The notes under the pieces: model-generated
Told to the model about the DNA's origin: nothing
Seen by the model: the letters and a program-made list of their open reading frames with translations, nothing else
Database searches by the model: none
From: Thinopyrum elongatum
Lineage: Eukaryota > Streptophyta > Magnoliopsida > Poales > Poaceae
Assembly (NCBI GenBank): GCA_011799875.1
Contig: CM022300.1
Location: 236,232,807 to 236,296,806, forward strand
Reading direction: 5' to 3'
Length of the DNA: 64,000 nucleotides
Made by a program: the position numbers and the translations under genes
In this document: in pieces, positions 44,071 to 54,611 of the stretch
Numbering within the stretch: the first letter of the stretch is position 1
Layout: each line of letters opens with the position of its first letter

Positions 44071-44934
44071 CTTCATCATGTGGCGATCGAGTATCTCCAC
44101 CGGATGCATGTAGCCAGCTGTCAAGTCAGTTGTTCACGACAACTCGACGAACACGGGGGTGTAATTATGCTCCACCTCTTGTTCCTCTGGTTAACCTTTG
44201 TCCTGGACGACGAAGTCCTGCTGAACCGTGGACACGGTACGCGTGGATACCACAGAGGGATCGTACATTCAATCCTAGACCGAGAAAATTCTCGTGGCTG
44301 GAAGGTTCAACTTATATGCGGGAATCTGCACATCTTCACCAACATCTACTTCTCCGTTGCATTCTTGTTGGTAAAGATTGATCTACGCCTATGCATCTTC
44401 ATAGTGATCCTCAGCGTGTTCGTTAGTACGTAATTTTTTTGTTTTGTACTACGTTCACCAACATCGTCACTTTTATGAGGCGAGGCCTAATGGGTAGTCG
44501 GAGGGAGAACAATCTTAATCTTAGTCTTGATAGATTCATCTCCATCTTCATTGTAGCCCCCTCATATGAGGCGACCTCCCACATCAATCAATTAAAACCA
44601 CGAGTAGAGTATTACTCTACAATGAGGGCCCGAACCTAGGTGAACACCTCGGGTGCGATCCACTATGGTACTTCCAGTCTCACGCACCACACTATCGGGA
44701 CTACTCACGGTTCCCTGTATCGCCATCCATGGAAGGAGTTAGAGTCAATCCCTGACCCGCAGTTTCGGATTCCCAAAAGTGGCAATTTTAATAAATATTG
44801 TTTTGGACCTGTAGGGTGCATATGAACTCCTAATTTGGTGATTCCAAGTGCGTTGGTGTTTGTGGAGACGTGAAGAATAACTTTCAGGTTTTGACTTTCT
44901 TCATTTGACACCATCTTTAGGGGTTAACTTGAAA
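44071..44934. other. Unresolved TE-derived stretch
   Basis: A segment near 44615-44645 ('gggcccgaacctaggtgaac') resembles the conserved part of TAT-type LTRs, and 'gggaggtcgcctcatatgag' on the complement is LTR-like. I could not find element ends or a believable ORF. Confidence 0.35.
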
Positions 44935-45171
44935 ATATTTATGTACTAGTTCATCCAGTTTGCAATAACTCGCAATTTCACCGGACCTTTAAGTTTCTTT
45001 GGTAGTTTATCCAATTTCAGTGAAGTTCCTACACACATATGAAAAAACAAGAGTTTGTGTATGTCTTGTATTTATCAATAGGTTAGTCCAAATAAATATG
45101 AAATTTTGCATAAAACAGATAAGATGATAGCATGAAACATACAAAATTATAGTTACGTCGAAGACATATCA
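44935..45171 (-). repeat. Fragment of a Ty3/gypsy LTR
   Basis: On the minus strand it begins TGATATGTCTTCGACGTAAC at 45171, a diverged form of the TGATACGTCTCC LTR start, and fades out near 44935. Confidence 0.65.
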
Positions 45172-45465
45172 ATCCGCGTCTCTTACTTGTGTGGTTAATC
45201 CGTTTCCGCACCTTTACTTGTTTAGTTCCCAATAATGGTCAATGATATCATCCTCCATCTGATGATGGGAGGCACGGTTTTCAATCTTTCGGTACACCTC
45301 AAGAAGGCTTGAACACGGTCAGGTTCTTGCGAGGGCTGACTGGTCTGCCATTAGGTTCATAGTGAATGGGGCCTGACATTTCCCTTTCATCCTCCAACTA
45401 CATGGGAGGCCCTTACAGTATAATTGGTGCAACAAACCCAAATTGCAAGTATCATTCCTTGAACC

Positions 45466-45491
45466 GGGGGGGGGGGGGGGGGGGGGGGGGG
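45466..45491. repeat. Poly-G run of 26
   Basis: Twenty-six consecutive G on the + strand. Length may be affected by sequencing error. Confidence 0.9.
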
Positions 45492-45519
45492 AGATCAACC
45501 CCTTTTCACCACTAAGCTA

Positions 45520-46460
45520 TGCCTTAGTCTGCTCCTCCATGATCATGTTGTGTAGGATAACACAAGATGCTATGATACTTTCCAAGACAAACTTTTTCTA
45601 GAACGAACATGCCCCGGGTAATTGCAAACCTTGATTGCAACACTCCAAATACTCTCTTAATGTCTTACTTTGAGCTTCTTGCACCTTGTCAAATTGCGTA
45701 TGTTTCCTGCTCTCAAGGCTTAGAAATTTTCTTCAAAAATGTAGATGAAGATGGATAGATATCATCTGCTAGATAGTAGCCTTGCTCATCATGATGGCTA
45801 TTCACCATGAAGTTGCAAGTTGGAGAGGTGACTGTAGCTAGCCTTGAAAATAGATGAGTTATCTGCAAGACATTGATGTCATTGTGAGATCCAGGCAACC
45901 CAAAGTAGTACAAATGTTCGGAGGCAACAACTTCCAAAATTATTGTTGGATCCTCGCAATGCCTAATGAATTTTCCATACCAAGCTATAGGGCAATTCTT
46001 TCACTTCCAGTGCATACAGTCAATAGTCCCCAACATCCCAGGCCAGAATTTTGCTTCATGCATCGCTAGAAGCTTGATCATGTCCTCGACGTGGGGTGCT
46101 CGCAGATACTACTCTCCATAAACCTTCACCACAGCTTCATCGAATACTTTCGTGCACTTGATGGTTGTATCTTCAGCCATTCAAAGAGTGTCATCCATTG
46201 AATCTGCAGAGGAGCCATATGAAAGCATCTGGAGTGCCACAGTCACCTTCTAAAAATTAGAAAAAACAAGGAGGCAGACGTTATTTCTCCGTTGTTGGAA
46301 GAAAGGTTCAGCGGCTTCCATGTCTTCATCAATTCGAAGGAATAGTCACTCGGTCATGCGGAAGCATTGTCGAAAAACGTGGTGGGAAGTTACAACCTGG
46401 TAGAAAGTAATCTCTCATCAAAGGTCATGGCCTCTTGTAGAAGAGTCTGCCCAGTAAGAT
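45520..46460 (-). pseudogene. PIF/Harbinger transposase (DDE nuclease) relic
   Basis: Read on the minus strand through stops: MLSYGSSADSMDD (about 46220), KFWPGMLGTIDCMHWK (the first catalytic Asp region, about 46045-46000), LPGSHNDINVLQITHLFSRL (second Asp region) and YYLADDIYPSSSTFLKKI. A weak tail, IIASCVILHNMIMEEQT, follows to about 45530. Stops at several points show it is inactive. Terminal repeats were not identified. It would cut and rejoin a Harbinger element at TA-rich 3-bp targets. Confidence 0.8.
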
Positions 46461-46549
46461 CGCTGATTAAAATTGCAAATACAAAGTTAGGGATTTGAGA
46501 GAATCATTGTCTGGATTCTCCCTCACTCATACATGCACCATGGGCTGCT

Positions 46550-47316
46550 AATACATGAGCAACATTGTTGCAAACCCTTGGGCACCAGCCTACATAGAAT
46601 TGCCCTTAGGCTTTGAGGAGCAACTATCTAGCTGGTACCCTTTCAAGGCCTGCCCAGCGGACTCGCGTGGGGGCCAGCCACCACGTGGTGTGCCCCAATA
46701 TGGTCACATGTCGCGTGATGGGCACACTCCACGAGAACATTTTTTTGCACGTGTTTTGGTTCCCCCCGGGTTTTGGATTTTGCTTTTTTTTTGGTTTGTC
46801 TTTTTTTACCTTTTTCCTCGCGTGAAACATGCTGTGTGAAAAAACTTAGTTTTACTTCACGGTGAAGTACAACCGTGCTTCCTGGTTGTGCTTCACGAAA
46901 AAGCAAATACGTGCTTCACGTGGAAGCATAGCCGTGCTTCCAAAAAAAGTGAAAAACACTGATTTGCTTCTAGTTTTTGTTTTTTTCTTCGTATTTTGAA
47001 TTTTTCTTCTGGTTTTCATTTTCTCATGTTTATTTTGATTTTTGGTTTTTCTCTATTTTCTAGTTTTTTCAATTTCATTTTTTTTTGAAAAATCTATTAA
47101 CATGGGATCTAGTTTTAAAGATCTCGAGACGAGAAATGCAACGATAAAAATGATTCGTGATTTGGCCGCATGGTTTATGTAAGAAATAAAATTGTTAGAA
47201 ACACGAATGAATGAAAAAAACACAAAACTTCCAGGTTACCACAAGTGTGTGTCAGTTTTTTTAGATTTTTTTAACAAAGGTAGCTAGGCTTTTATTGATT
47301 GCTGATAATGTTTACA
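46550..47316. other. Low-complexity stretch with small inverted repeats
   Basis: T-rich runs (46740-46815 and 46970-47100) surround 46840-46945, where GTGCTTCAC/GTGAAG and GGAAGCA/TGCTTCC recur in both orientations (CGTGCTTCCTGGTTGTGCTT, CGTGCTTCACGTGGAAGCAT). This resembles non-coding parts of wheat Mutator-like elements, but ends were not found. Confidence 0.45.
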
Positions 47317-47943
47317 GGAATTGACAAGGACATCCCTAGTCTTTTACCATCCTTTTCCATTGATGATGTTGCTGCACACGACAAGTACAATGAAATCAGA
47401 ATTGGACCAATTAGAAGAGCACGTGTAAAACTACTAGAACAACAGGTGAATTCACTCTTACTTGAATATGACATTTGTGTTAATGAGAATTTTATACTGC
47501 CTAAGTCTTTGCATGTTTGTATGATCAGATTTGAAGAGAAGACAAGCTTCACACATGGAGATGAAGGATTGCAGCAAGAAGAATGCCTATCGATGTCTAA
47601 TATCAGCAAGTGCATGAGGGAGGAGAGGGAGACATGTGCACAACATAAAAAGAAGGAAAATCAGAACCAGACTCGGATTGGCTGCTAGGAGGCCCGAAAT
47701 TGATATACATGCAGAATCCATGTCCGTGCTCCAAATAAGTCGTGTAAATACAATTTGGAAAGCTTGAGTCGTGTTCTTTCCAAATTGTATACCCGCAGCC
47801 CGCGATTCGGGGTGACCGAGTTGCAGTCGTCAAAACAATACGACGATTGTTTCGGCCAGTTTTCCAGATAAAGTTGTTTAAGTAAGGAAAGTTAGAGATA
47901 TGGTTGATTTCTACTCCAACACTAGGTTGAACATCCAGGGGTC

Positions 47944-47954
47944 TTTATATACCC
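47944..47954 (+). promoter_or_regulatory. LTR TATA-like box
   Basis: TTTATATACCC; the 3' LTR has TTTATTTACCC at the matching position. Confidence 0.45.
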
Positions 47955-48228
47955 TTGTAAGTCATGGATTTTAGGGTTAGACTATGTTTTGATTAAACCT
48001 CTACCAGATTGAATTGCTATAAGCATTCCTCTGAAATTATATTCCTCTTTGCATCGATCAGGAATATTTATCTACACCAAATTCATTTCAATAGGGCATA
48101 TTTGCTACTGAAAGTCAAGTGCTATCTGTCATTCCATTGGGAATTGGGAGATTGTAGAACCGCTTCGTGGTCAGCGGCTACGTGCGCAAGTGTGTGGTGT
48201 TGCGAATATCCATAGGGTTGAAGATCAT

Positions 48229-48420
48229 TGTCGGAATCGGGGCTCCGTGGAACCAACAAGGTTCGAACTCTGGGGCGTGTACGAAGATCTAGCCTGGTCG
48301 CAGCCTCAAGCTCATCGCCTCATGGCTTGGCCTCGTCGAGTTCGTGCAAGCTGGGAAAGAGGGGACACAGAAATTTACCTAGGTGCATACGGGCTCCACC
48401 TCCGCACACTTGGTGAATTC
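48229..48420 (-). repeat. 3' LTR remnant of the TAT-like element
   Basis: TGTCGGAATCGGGGCTCCG and the following roughly 160 bp match the start of the other LTR at 50002. Similarity stops near 48390-48420. Confidence 0.85.
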
Positions 48421-48473
48421 GGCGCCCGCTACACAGAGGTAACGGTAGCCACCGGCCACCTGAGGAAAAGGCC

Positions 48474-49354
48474 TCAGTCGCCTAGCCCCCAGGCTTCGAA
48501 GGGCGACGGGGGTGGGAGCATCTGGAACCGCTGCGCCAGCTGGTGAATTTGCTTTGCGTGGAGCTGGTGGGCCTCGTAGGACCGAACCAATTTCGATGCT
48601 GTCGTGCAGTGCCGTGGCCTAGTAGAATCCGCCGTGGACATCCTGCGCACGAGGGTGCGCGGCAGAGAATGATGCCTGCAACCTCCCCCATGGATATCCG
48701 CCAGCATCTCACGTCCTTGAACCTCTGGGATGCACCTTAGCGAGGCGTCGTCAGGGCGCCTGTGTAGCTTGCCATCCTGCAAGCGGTAAGCGGTGGCCTG
48801 GCGGGCCACGCTCCGCGTCCGCCTCCTTCTCAAGCAGGGAATCACGGAGCAGGTACACCTTGAACTCCTGGGTCCAACGGTCCTCCTGAGGCGTCGGTGC
48901 TAGGGGCAGGCGGGCTCCCGAAGCAGGGCCACAGGCCGAAGCGCCCGCGGGTGGCACGGGAGGCAGCTCCTCCCAAGGCAGCATGGTTCCTAACGTCAGG
49001 GGCGCGGCTGACGGCCTGAAGAGCCGTTCTTCAAAAGACACCAGGGCCTTGGGGCTCACAGCGCGATGCCCGCTTGGCGATATCGCCTGCCTCTTTGTTC
49101 ACGCCCCTCGGGACGTGCCGCAATTCTGAGCCCGAGGACTGTCCTTCGATTTTACGTACCTCCTTCAGGCATACCGCTATGTGCTCGCCCTCTGGCTCGT
49201 ACTCCCTGTTGGCAGAGTCGATGAGGAGCCATTTAGAGCGGCAGCCGCGGCTAGCGCCTGAGATCTGGAGATCCCCATGGCTGGCGACTGAGATCAGCCC
49301 CTGGATCCATTGCCTTGCTGAACGCCACAGCCCCCACCTGACCGCGGCGGCCAT
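48474..49354 (-). pseudogene. RNase H end and integrase N-terminus of the shrunken TAT element
   Basis: 49354-49031 includes NREYEPEGEHIAVCLKEVRK and HVPRGVNKEAGDIAKRAS, the RNase H C-terminus. Downstream frames hold VQGREMLADIHGGGCRHHSL, the zinc-binding start of integrase. The reading frame changes between them, and the catalytic integrase core is absent. Confidence 0.75.
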
Positions 49355-49362
49355 GAGGCGGC

Positions 49363-49980
49363 CTACTGCGGCAGCTTTCGTGGGGGGTTACCATAGCTTA
49401 CTCCAATCAGAGCCCAGGGAAGCGCCTCCTGAGTTGGAGGAGGGGCCCCACTTCTGGGCCCGTGACCGCGTGGCCCTCCAGGTCCACCTCGGAAGGATGA
49501 GCAAACGCAATAGGGGCAAGCTCGGGGTTGTAGAGAGGGCCGTGACACAGGCGGAAAGCGAAAAGGCTCCATGCCCCCGCAAGCGGCATCGAGAAGCTCA
49601 GCGACACGGTCGAGCCAAGCGTCGTAGTCATCATTGGCAGGACGGTAGCGCAGCAACTTCCGTGCCATGAGGAGCGTGGCCTGCATGTCCGCCGGCCCAC
49701 AGTGGGCGCAGCAAAACGACGCCATGGCGGGGGTGAAGGAGGGAATGGTGGTGCGGCCATCACGCTGCATGGAGCGCTGCAACAAAGAGTCCTGCCGCTC
49801 ATAAGCGGCAGGGTTGGTGTCAGCGTTAGCTGCAGGAGAAGCAGAGCGGCGCGGAACATCGCGGCCCACGCATGCCGTCTGGGCGACGCGAGCGGCCCGG
49901 CGCTCGGCACGAACCAGGCGGGCGTCGGCCATGGGAGCGACGAACCAGAGATGAAGCGAAGCGGAAGGGAGTTTTGACAT
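49363..49980 (-). pseudogene. gag N-terminus of the shrunken TAT element
   Basis: An ATG at 49980 opens MSKLPSASLHLWFVAPMADA, directly after the leader, followed by Arg/Ala-rich sequence and LLMARKLLRYRPANDDYDAW. The conserved gag domain is cut by the deletion that joins it to RNase H near 49360. Confidence 0.65.
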
Positions 49981-50001
49981 GCCCCTACCTGGCGCGCCAA
50001 A
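49981..50001 (-). other. Primer-binding leader of the shrunken TAT element
   Basis: ATTTGGCGCGCCAGGTAGGG on the minus strand, abutting the LTR end at 50002. Confidence 0.8.
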
Positions 50002-50889
50002 TGTCGGAATCGGGGCTCCGCGGACCCAACAAGGTTTGAACTCTGGGGCGTGTACGATGATCTAGCCTGGCCGCAGCCTCAAGCTCATCGCCTCATGGCT
50101 TGGCCTCGTCGAGTTCGTGTGAGCGGGGAAAGAGGGGACACAACAGTTTACCCAGGTTCGGGCCACCTTGCGGTGTAAAACCCTACTCCTGCTTTGTGGT
50201 GGATTGGCTTCACGAAAAGGTTGAGGATGAACTAGTACAGTGGGTGAGCAGCCTCGCGAGGGCTCAGTGGGTGAGAATGGATCTACCCCAAGAGGATCCT
50301 CTCCTCTACGGTGGAGACTAGCCTATATTTATAGAGGCCTTGGTCCTCTTCCCTCATAGCTTAGGCGGGAAGGGATTCCACAATGGCCAATTTAAAAGGG
50401 GACAAGAAGTACATCTTATCCTGACGAAAGGTGGTCTTTGCCTGCAAAGCTTCTGGCCATGACGTAGTGGTGGGCTCGATGATGACATCCGTCCTGCCGA
50501 GCTTGTGGTCTTTGTCTTGTTGCACCGGAATGGAAACCTTTGGGGGATCCCTCGGGAACCCACGCTGGTCCTTGCCTCCTTAGCACCAAAGAGGAAACTG
50601 TCCTCCTCTGCGCCCGCTGGCGCCCGCCTGGCCTTGGTCATCATGGCTCACGTCATCGCAAGCCTCGTGAGGCGGGGTACCTGCATAGATATCTCCGCTC
50701 CTCAGGAAGCAGGCTCAGGAAGTCACCCCTCGGGAGGTCTTGGCGTTGTTCCCCTCGCGAGGCCGGGGGGCCCTCGCGAGGGTCTTGCTCGCAAAATCTT
50801 GTAACTCGGCCGTATCGGGCCGTCGACGGGGCCACGCGCTGGGCCGTAGGCAGGCAAGTCTGGGTACCCCCGATCCCAGAACGTCGACA
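50002..50889 (-). repeat. 5' LTR of the shrunken TAT element (888 bp)
   Basis: On the minus strand it starts TGTCGACGTTCTGGGATCGG at 50889 and ends CCCCGATTCCGACA at 50002. A TATA-like CTATAAATA is at 50336-50344. Confidence 0.92.
50336..50344 (-). promoter_or_regulatory. LTR TATA-like box
   Basis: CTATAAATA on the minus strand in the TAT LTR. Confidence 0.5.
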
Positions 50890-51009
50890 ATCATATCCAT
50901 CACATTGGCAACAGGGGAACAACCAGAGAGTTCAAGAGCATCTCACAAGTTATCCAGTAAGTTCATCATCAACATCATTCGCTCACTGAGAAGATCGGGC
51001 CACCCCTTA

Positions 51010-51260
51010 TCAGGAATGATTGCCGCATCATGTGGATTCCCTAACCAAATGTGACGCCCCACAGGAAGAGTGACACCATACCTAGCTAGCTTATGTGCTT
51101 CAATGTTTGAAGCTCTAGATTCAAAACTAAAAACACATGAAGTAAAATCTTTAGCAATTTCTCTCAACTCTCTAATGATGTCGTTGTAGTTGCCGCCAAC
51201 CCCATGCTGAATATCGGAGACCACTTGTTTACAATAAGATGCTATGTGTATATATTGCAT
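51010..51260 (-). pseudogene. RNase H-like fragment replacing the gypsy primer-binding site
   Basis: About 83 antisense codons read VVSDIQHGVGGNYNDIIREL, FSFESRASNIEAHKLARYGV and LPVGRHIWLGNP, the C-terminal half of a plant RNase H-like (RVT_3) domain such as those ending LINEs and related host genes. It occupies the position where the second leader copy (62601-62650) has the primer-binding site. The frame runs on into the LTR by chance. Confidence 0.75.
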
Positions 51261-52247
51261 GCCAAGATCCCTTAGATTAGTTTTGTTTTATTTCTATACA
51301 GAAAAAGTCATACAAAAAGATTAGGTTTAGAGTTCTCTGCCATAGCCTAGATAGCATATGTTCCAAGTTTTAGTTGCCGATCGTAGTTTTTTATTTGCGT
51401 AACTTATATTCTGATCTGGGTCATAGTAGTTTGTCTAGAATTTTCGTTCACACATCGGAGTCATTTGGTTGCTGTCAAGTCTGTTCATCCGAGTCAGTAT
51501 TAGTTTGGTTAGATTATCCATCCGAATCAGATTGTGTTTCCTTTTGATAACCATAGTCAGCCTTTCTTCTTTTGCGTAGCACTTTCCTATTGAGACTAGC
51601 ATATTCCTTGCTCTACGGGCTGCTCACATAGGAATTTGGAGAGTGCATTATTTGTTTTTGGCAAATTCAGATTGGTTACTAATTGCTCAGGTTTTTGTTG
51701 AGAAAAAATAAAGAAAGGAAAAAAAAAGAGAAAGAAAGAAAGAAAGAAAAAGGAGAAAAAGAAATCTACACGTGAAAGTGGCATATAATTTTGGAGAGTT
51801 TGTTCAGTTTTTCTGCCACGTTCATTGCACTAGTAGATTGAGCAATCTTGTGCTCGTATAAATTGAGCATTTTGCTAGCGTCTCTCATGTGCATTTGCAA
51901 CACAAGCATTACTCCGACATTCTAGATTTTTGAGCTCAGATTCATAGTTGCATTTGCCCCATTTATCTCCATCGTGTGTGTTTCCGTGGGTCTTTTGGTC
52001 ATACGATCAACACTATGATTTGTGAATTGGTGTTGTTAGGTATCCCAACAATGTCCACCATATACCCTAGTTTGTTGTGTGATAGTTTTCACCCTCGGTA
52101 TTCACTACATCACATCTGTGCATGTTCTACCCATATAAGTTGGTAAGCTTTTGTAATTCACTTTGGAACAGTAAGATACCATGTTTCTTTCAGTTTTGAG
52201 TGAGTTGAGAGTCTTCCACATATATCCAGATTTTTGTGTCTACTAAT
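51261..52247 (+). other. Leader of the gypsy element
   Basis: The first roughly 120 bp ('ccttagattagtttt' to 'ccaagttttagttgc') match 62653-62759. No ORF. A GAAA-rich microsatellite lies at about 51700-51765. Confidence 0.7.
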
Positions 52248-53587
52248 CATGTCTACAGAGCCTGTTGATGTACAACAGAAAAAGGACCCTAAATAGGTGG
52301 TACATTGGAATGAATATGAAGCTCTTAGTGATCATCTTTAGCGACAAATTTAGTGTGCAATCGATCCTATAAATGAGAATGTGCAGAATGTGGAGTTGGA
52401 CCTGAAGGATGTCACTTAAACCATCACAGCAACACAACGGCAAGTTACTGAAATCCAGGTGACTCTAGTTACCTTGTAACAAGCTCTGGCTGCGTTGCAA
52501 CAGTCCGTTGATCGCCAACAAAATCAGTGGCGTGATGATGATGGTGAAGCTAGTGTTCATGGTGGTAATGGTGGTGTCGCAACTGCTAATGCTGCCAATT
52601 TTGAAGGTGCTGCAGCTCATCGTGCACAATTACAGCAAGCTAATCGCGACTGGCAAGCTCCACACAAGCTGGTTGTTGCTGGCCAAGATGGTGGTCGTGG
52701 TAATGGATGTTGTGGTGGTGGTTGTGCTGGTGCCATGCCCGTAGGCCGTGGATTTGCTCCTCTTGGTGTGCGCCGTCAATATGATGACTATTCTTTTGCA
52801 CAACTAGCCAACCGTGATGATGATGGGTTGGGCAAACCATAGTTCACCGTACCCATGTTTGTTGGTTCTACTGATGTTGAAGAGTACCTCAATTGGAAGC
52901 TGAAGTGGAAAAATTATGGCGCATGCATGAGTACACCGAGGACAGAAAAATAAAACTTGCATCTTCTGAATTTGATGACTATGCTTTGCTTTGGTGGACC
53001 AGAATTGAAGATGGTGAACTTCCCATTGTTACATGGAGAGATATGAAGGAAGAGATGCGTGCTTGCTTTGTTCCACGTAATTATATGCGTTCTGTCTATG
53101 ACAGATTGCAGAATTTGAGGCAATGTATTTCTTATTGTGGATGAATATATTCAGGAGATGGAGCTTATAATGAAGCGTGTTAGAGTGCATGAAGAGACTG
53201 AACAAACAATGCAACGATTTCCCTCTGGTATGAACTATAGCATCAAGCATATTGTTCGGCTTCACCAATATTATGACATGACAAATTTGTTACACCAAGC
53301 ACGTGAGGCTGAATTACAAGTGGCTGAGGATGCTAAGTTTACATCTCATACAACAACGAGTAGAGGTCATTTTACACCACAAACAACACCTAGTGTGGAG
53401 CCTACTCCTAGTTCCACTTCTGGCTTTCGTGGTAATGCTTCTTCCAAATCAGATTCGGTGATCTCTAATGCGAAAAAAATCAGTGCGACCTACTGCTAGT
53501 GCTGCTGGTTCTACTAATTCTACAGTAAGAAATAGGGACATGAGCTGTCATACATGTGGTGGAAGGGGTCATTTTAAGAGAGATTGT
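52248..53587 (+). pseudogene. gag of the gypsy element
   Basis: An ATG at about 52248 opens MSTEPVDVQQKKDPK followed by early stops. 52495-52842 is a Gly/Ala/Asp-rich segment. 52893-53144 and 53137-53499 hold the gag domain (SSEFDDYALLWWTRIEDGEL, VPRNYMRSVYDRLQNLRQ). The zinc knuckle CHTCGGRGHFKRDC is at 53546-53587. Several stops and frame shifts. Confidence 0.85.
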
Positions 53588-53903
53588 CCCGTAAAAAGGT
53601 TATGCTGATTAATGAGGATGCAGCAGAATATGAAACCGGTGATGATGCTGACCCTGATTTTGAAATTTGGGAGGAAGATGAAGATGGTTCAATAGATGCT
53701 TATGCTACACACTATCCTACATTTGTTTGCTCACCCAAAGTGCTAAGTGTTAGTCCTAGTCCTGCAGAACAACGGTGCAGTTTGTTTCAAACAAAGGGTG
53801 TTGTTGGTCCTGGTAAGGCGTGTAAGGTTATAATTGATGGTGGTAATTGTCACAATTTGTCTAGTAAGGAGTTATGCCAAAAGCTGAAACTGAAATATTT
53901 ACC
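53588..53903 (+). pseudogene. Protease start of the gypsy element, cut by a LINE
   Basis: The acidic spacer (YETGDDADPDFEIWEEDEDG) leads to the retropepsin-like motif KVIIDGGNCHNLSSKELCQK. The frame is cut at AAATATTTACC (53893-53903), the LINE target site, and resumes at 58428. Confidence 0.85.
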
Positions 53904-53973
53904 TCATGGAAAGACGGTTAACTGCTAGCTCCTGGTTTCTGCCCCAAGGTAGCAGGCTGCAGTTGGTAAATCT

Positions 53974-54611
53974 GTGATCTCTTCACTGCCCATTTTTTTC
54001 CTTTGCAGTCTGTCTATACCACAGGGAACCCTGAAGCAACTGGAAAGAATTCAGAGGCAATGTTTGTGGAGAAAATATGGTCAGGAGAAGGGGCATTCTT
54101 TGGCTGCCTGGCCTCTGGTCTGTAAGCCTAAGCTTAAGGGTGGGCTTGGAATTCTCAATCTGGGTCTGCAAAATGAAGCTCTGCTTCTGAAATACCTCAA
54201 CAAATTCTATAACAGAGCAGATGTACCTTGGGTTCATTTGGTTTGGGACTCTTATTATTTTCAGAGAGTTCCTCATGACACTACTTTGTGTGGCTCTTTT
54301 TGGTGGAGAGATATCTGCAAATTGATGGATAAATTTAGGGCTGTTACTTCAGTTACAGTTGGAAGAGGAGACTCTCTGCTTTTCTGGTCTGACTCTTGGG
54401 AGATTGATAACTCATGCATCCCCCTCCAGGACAGATTCCCCAGGCTCTTTTCTTTCTGCCTACAGAAGAATTCCTCTGTTATGGAAGTGTTACAAGCAGG
54501 TGACTTGCAGAGCATGTTCTCTTTACCCTTGTCTGAATTGGCTTTTAGGGAGTTTAATCAGCTTTCTGGCATTCTGACTGAGATCTCCCTGGATTCTGAT
54601 TGCAATGACTC
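53974..54611 (+). pseudogene. LINE RT C-terminal region
   Basis: The open frame reads ISSLPIFFLCSLSIPQGTLK, IQRQCLWRKYGQEKGHSLAA, KLKGGLGILNLGLQNEALLL and GDSLLFWSDSW, the typical RT-to-zf-RVT linker of plant LINEs. It stops at the GACTC target site. Confidence 0.88.

Larger units (their letters stand above)
48229..50889 (-). mobile_element. Shrunken TAT-like element (2,661 bp)
   Basis: It is flanked by ATCAT on both sides (48224-48228 and 50890-50894). On the minus strand: 5' LTR, primer-binding leader TTTGGCGCGCCAGGTAGGGG, gag start, then directly RNase H and the integrase N-terminus, then the end of the 3' LTR. Protease, RT, most of integrase and most of the 3' LTR are missing through at least two internal deletions. 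Confidence 0.9.
47322..51002 (+). repeat. 5' LTR (about 1.02 kb), split by a TAT element
   Basis: 47322-48228 plus 50895-51002 align with the 3' LTR at 61585-62594. It starts TGACAAGGACATCCC and ends near GGGCCA. The first 370 bp code for the C-terminal tail of the polyprotein (RIGPIRRARVKLLEQQ), so the pol frame reads into the LTR. A TATA-like TTTATATACCC is at 47944-47954. Confidence 0.85.

Noticed and set aside
44041..44433. 130-codon plus-strand ORF with hydrophobic end
   Set aside because: Surrounded by TE debris, no homology recognised and overlapping another frame of similar length.
45466..45491. G26 run as a G-quadruplex control element
   Set aside because: It could fold, but it lies in a dead transposase and its length is unreliable; no further support.
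47292..47615. Minus-strand ORF, with its twin at 61507-61878
   Set aside because: Both mirror the conserved polyprotein tail inside the gypsy LTRs; conservation is explained by the sense frame.
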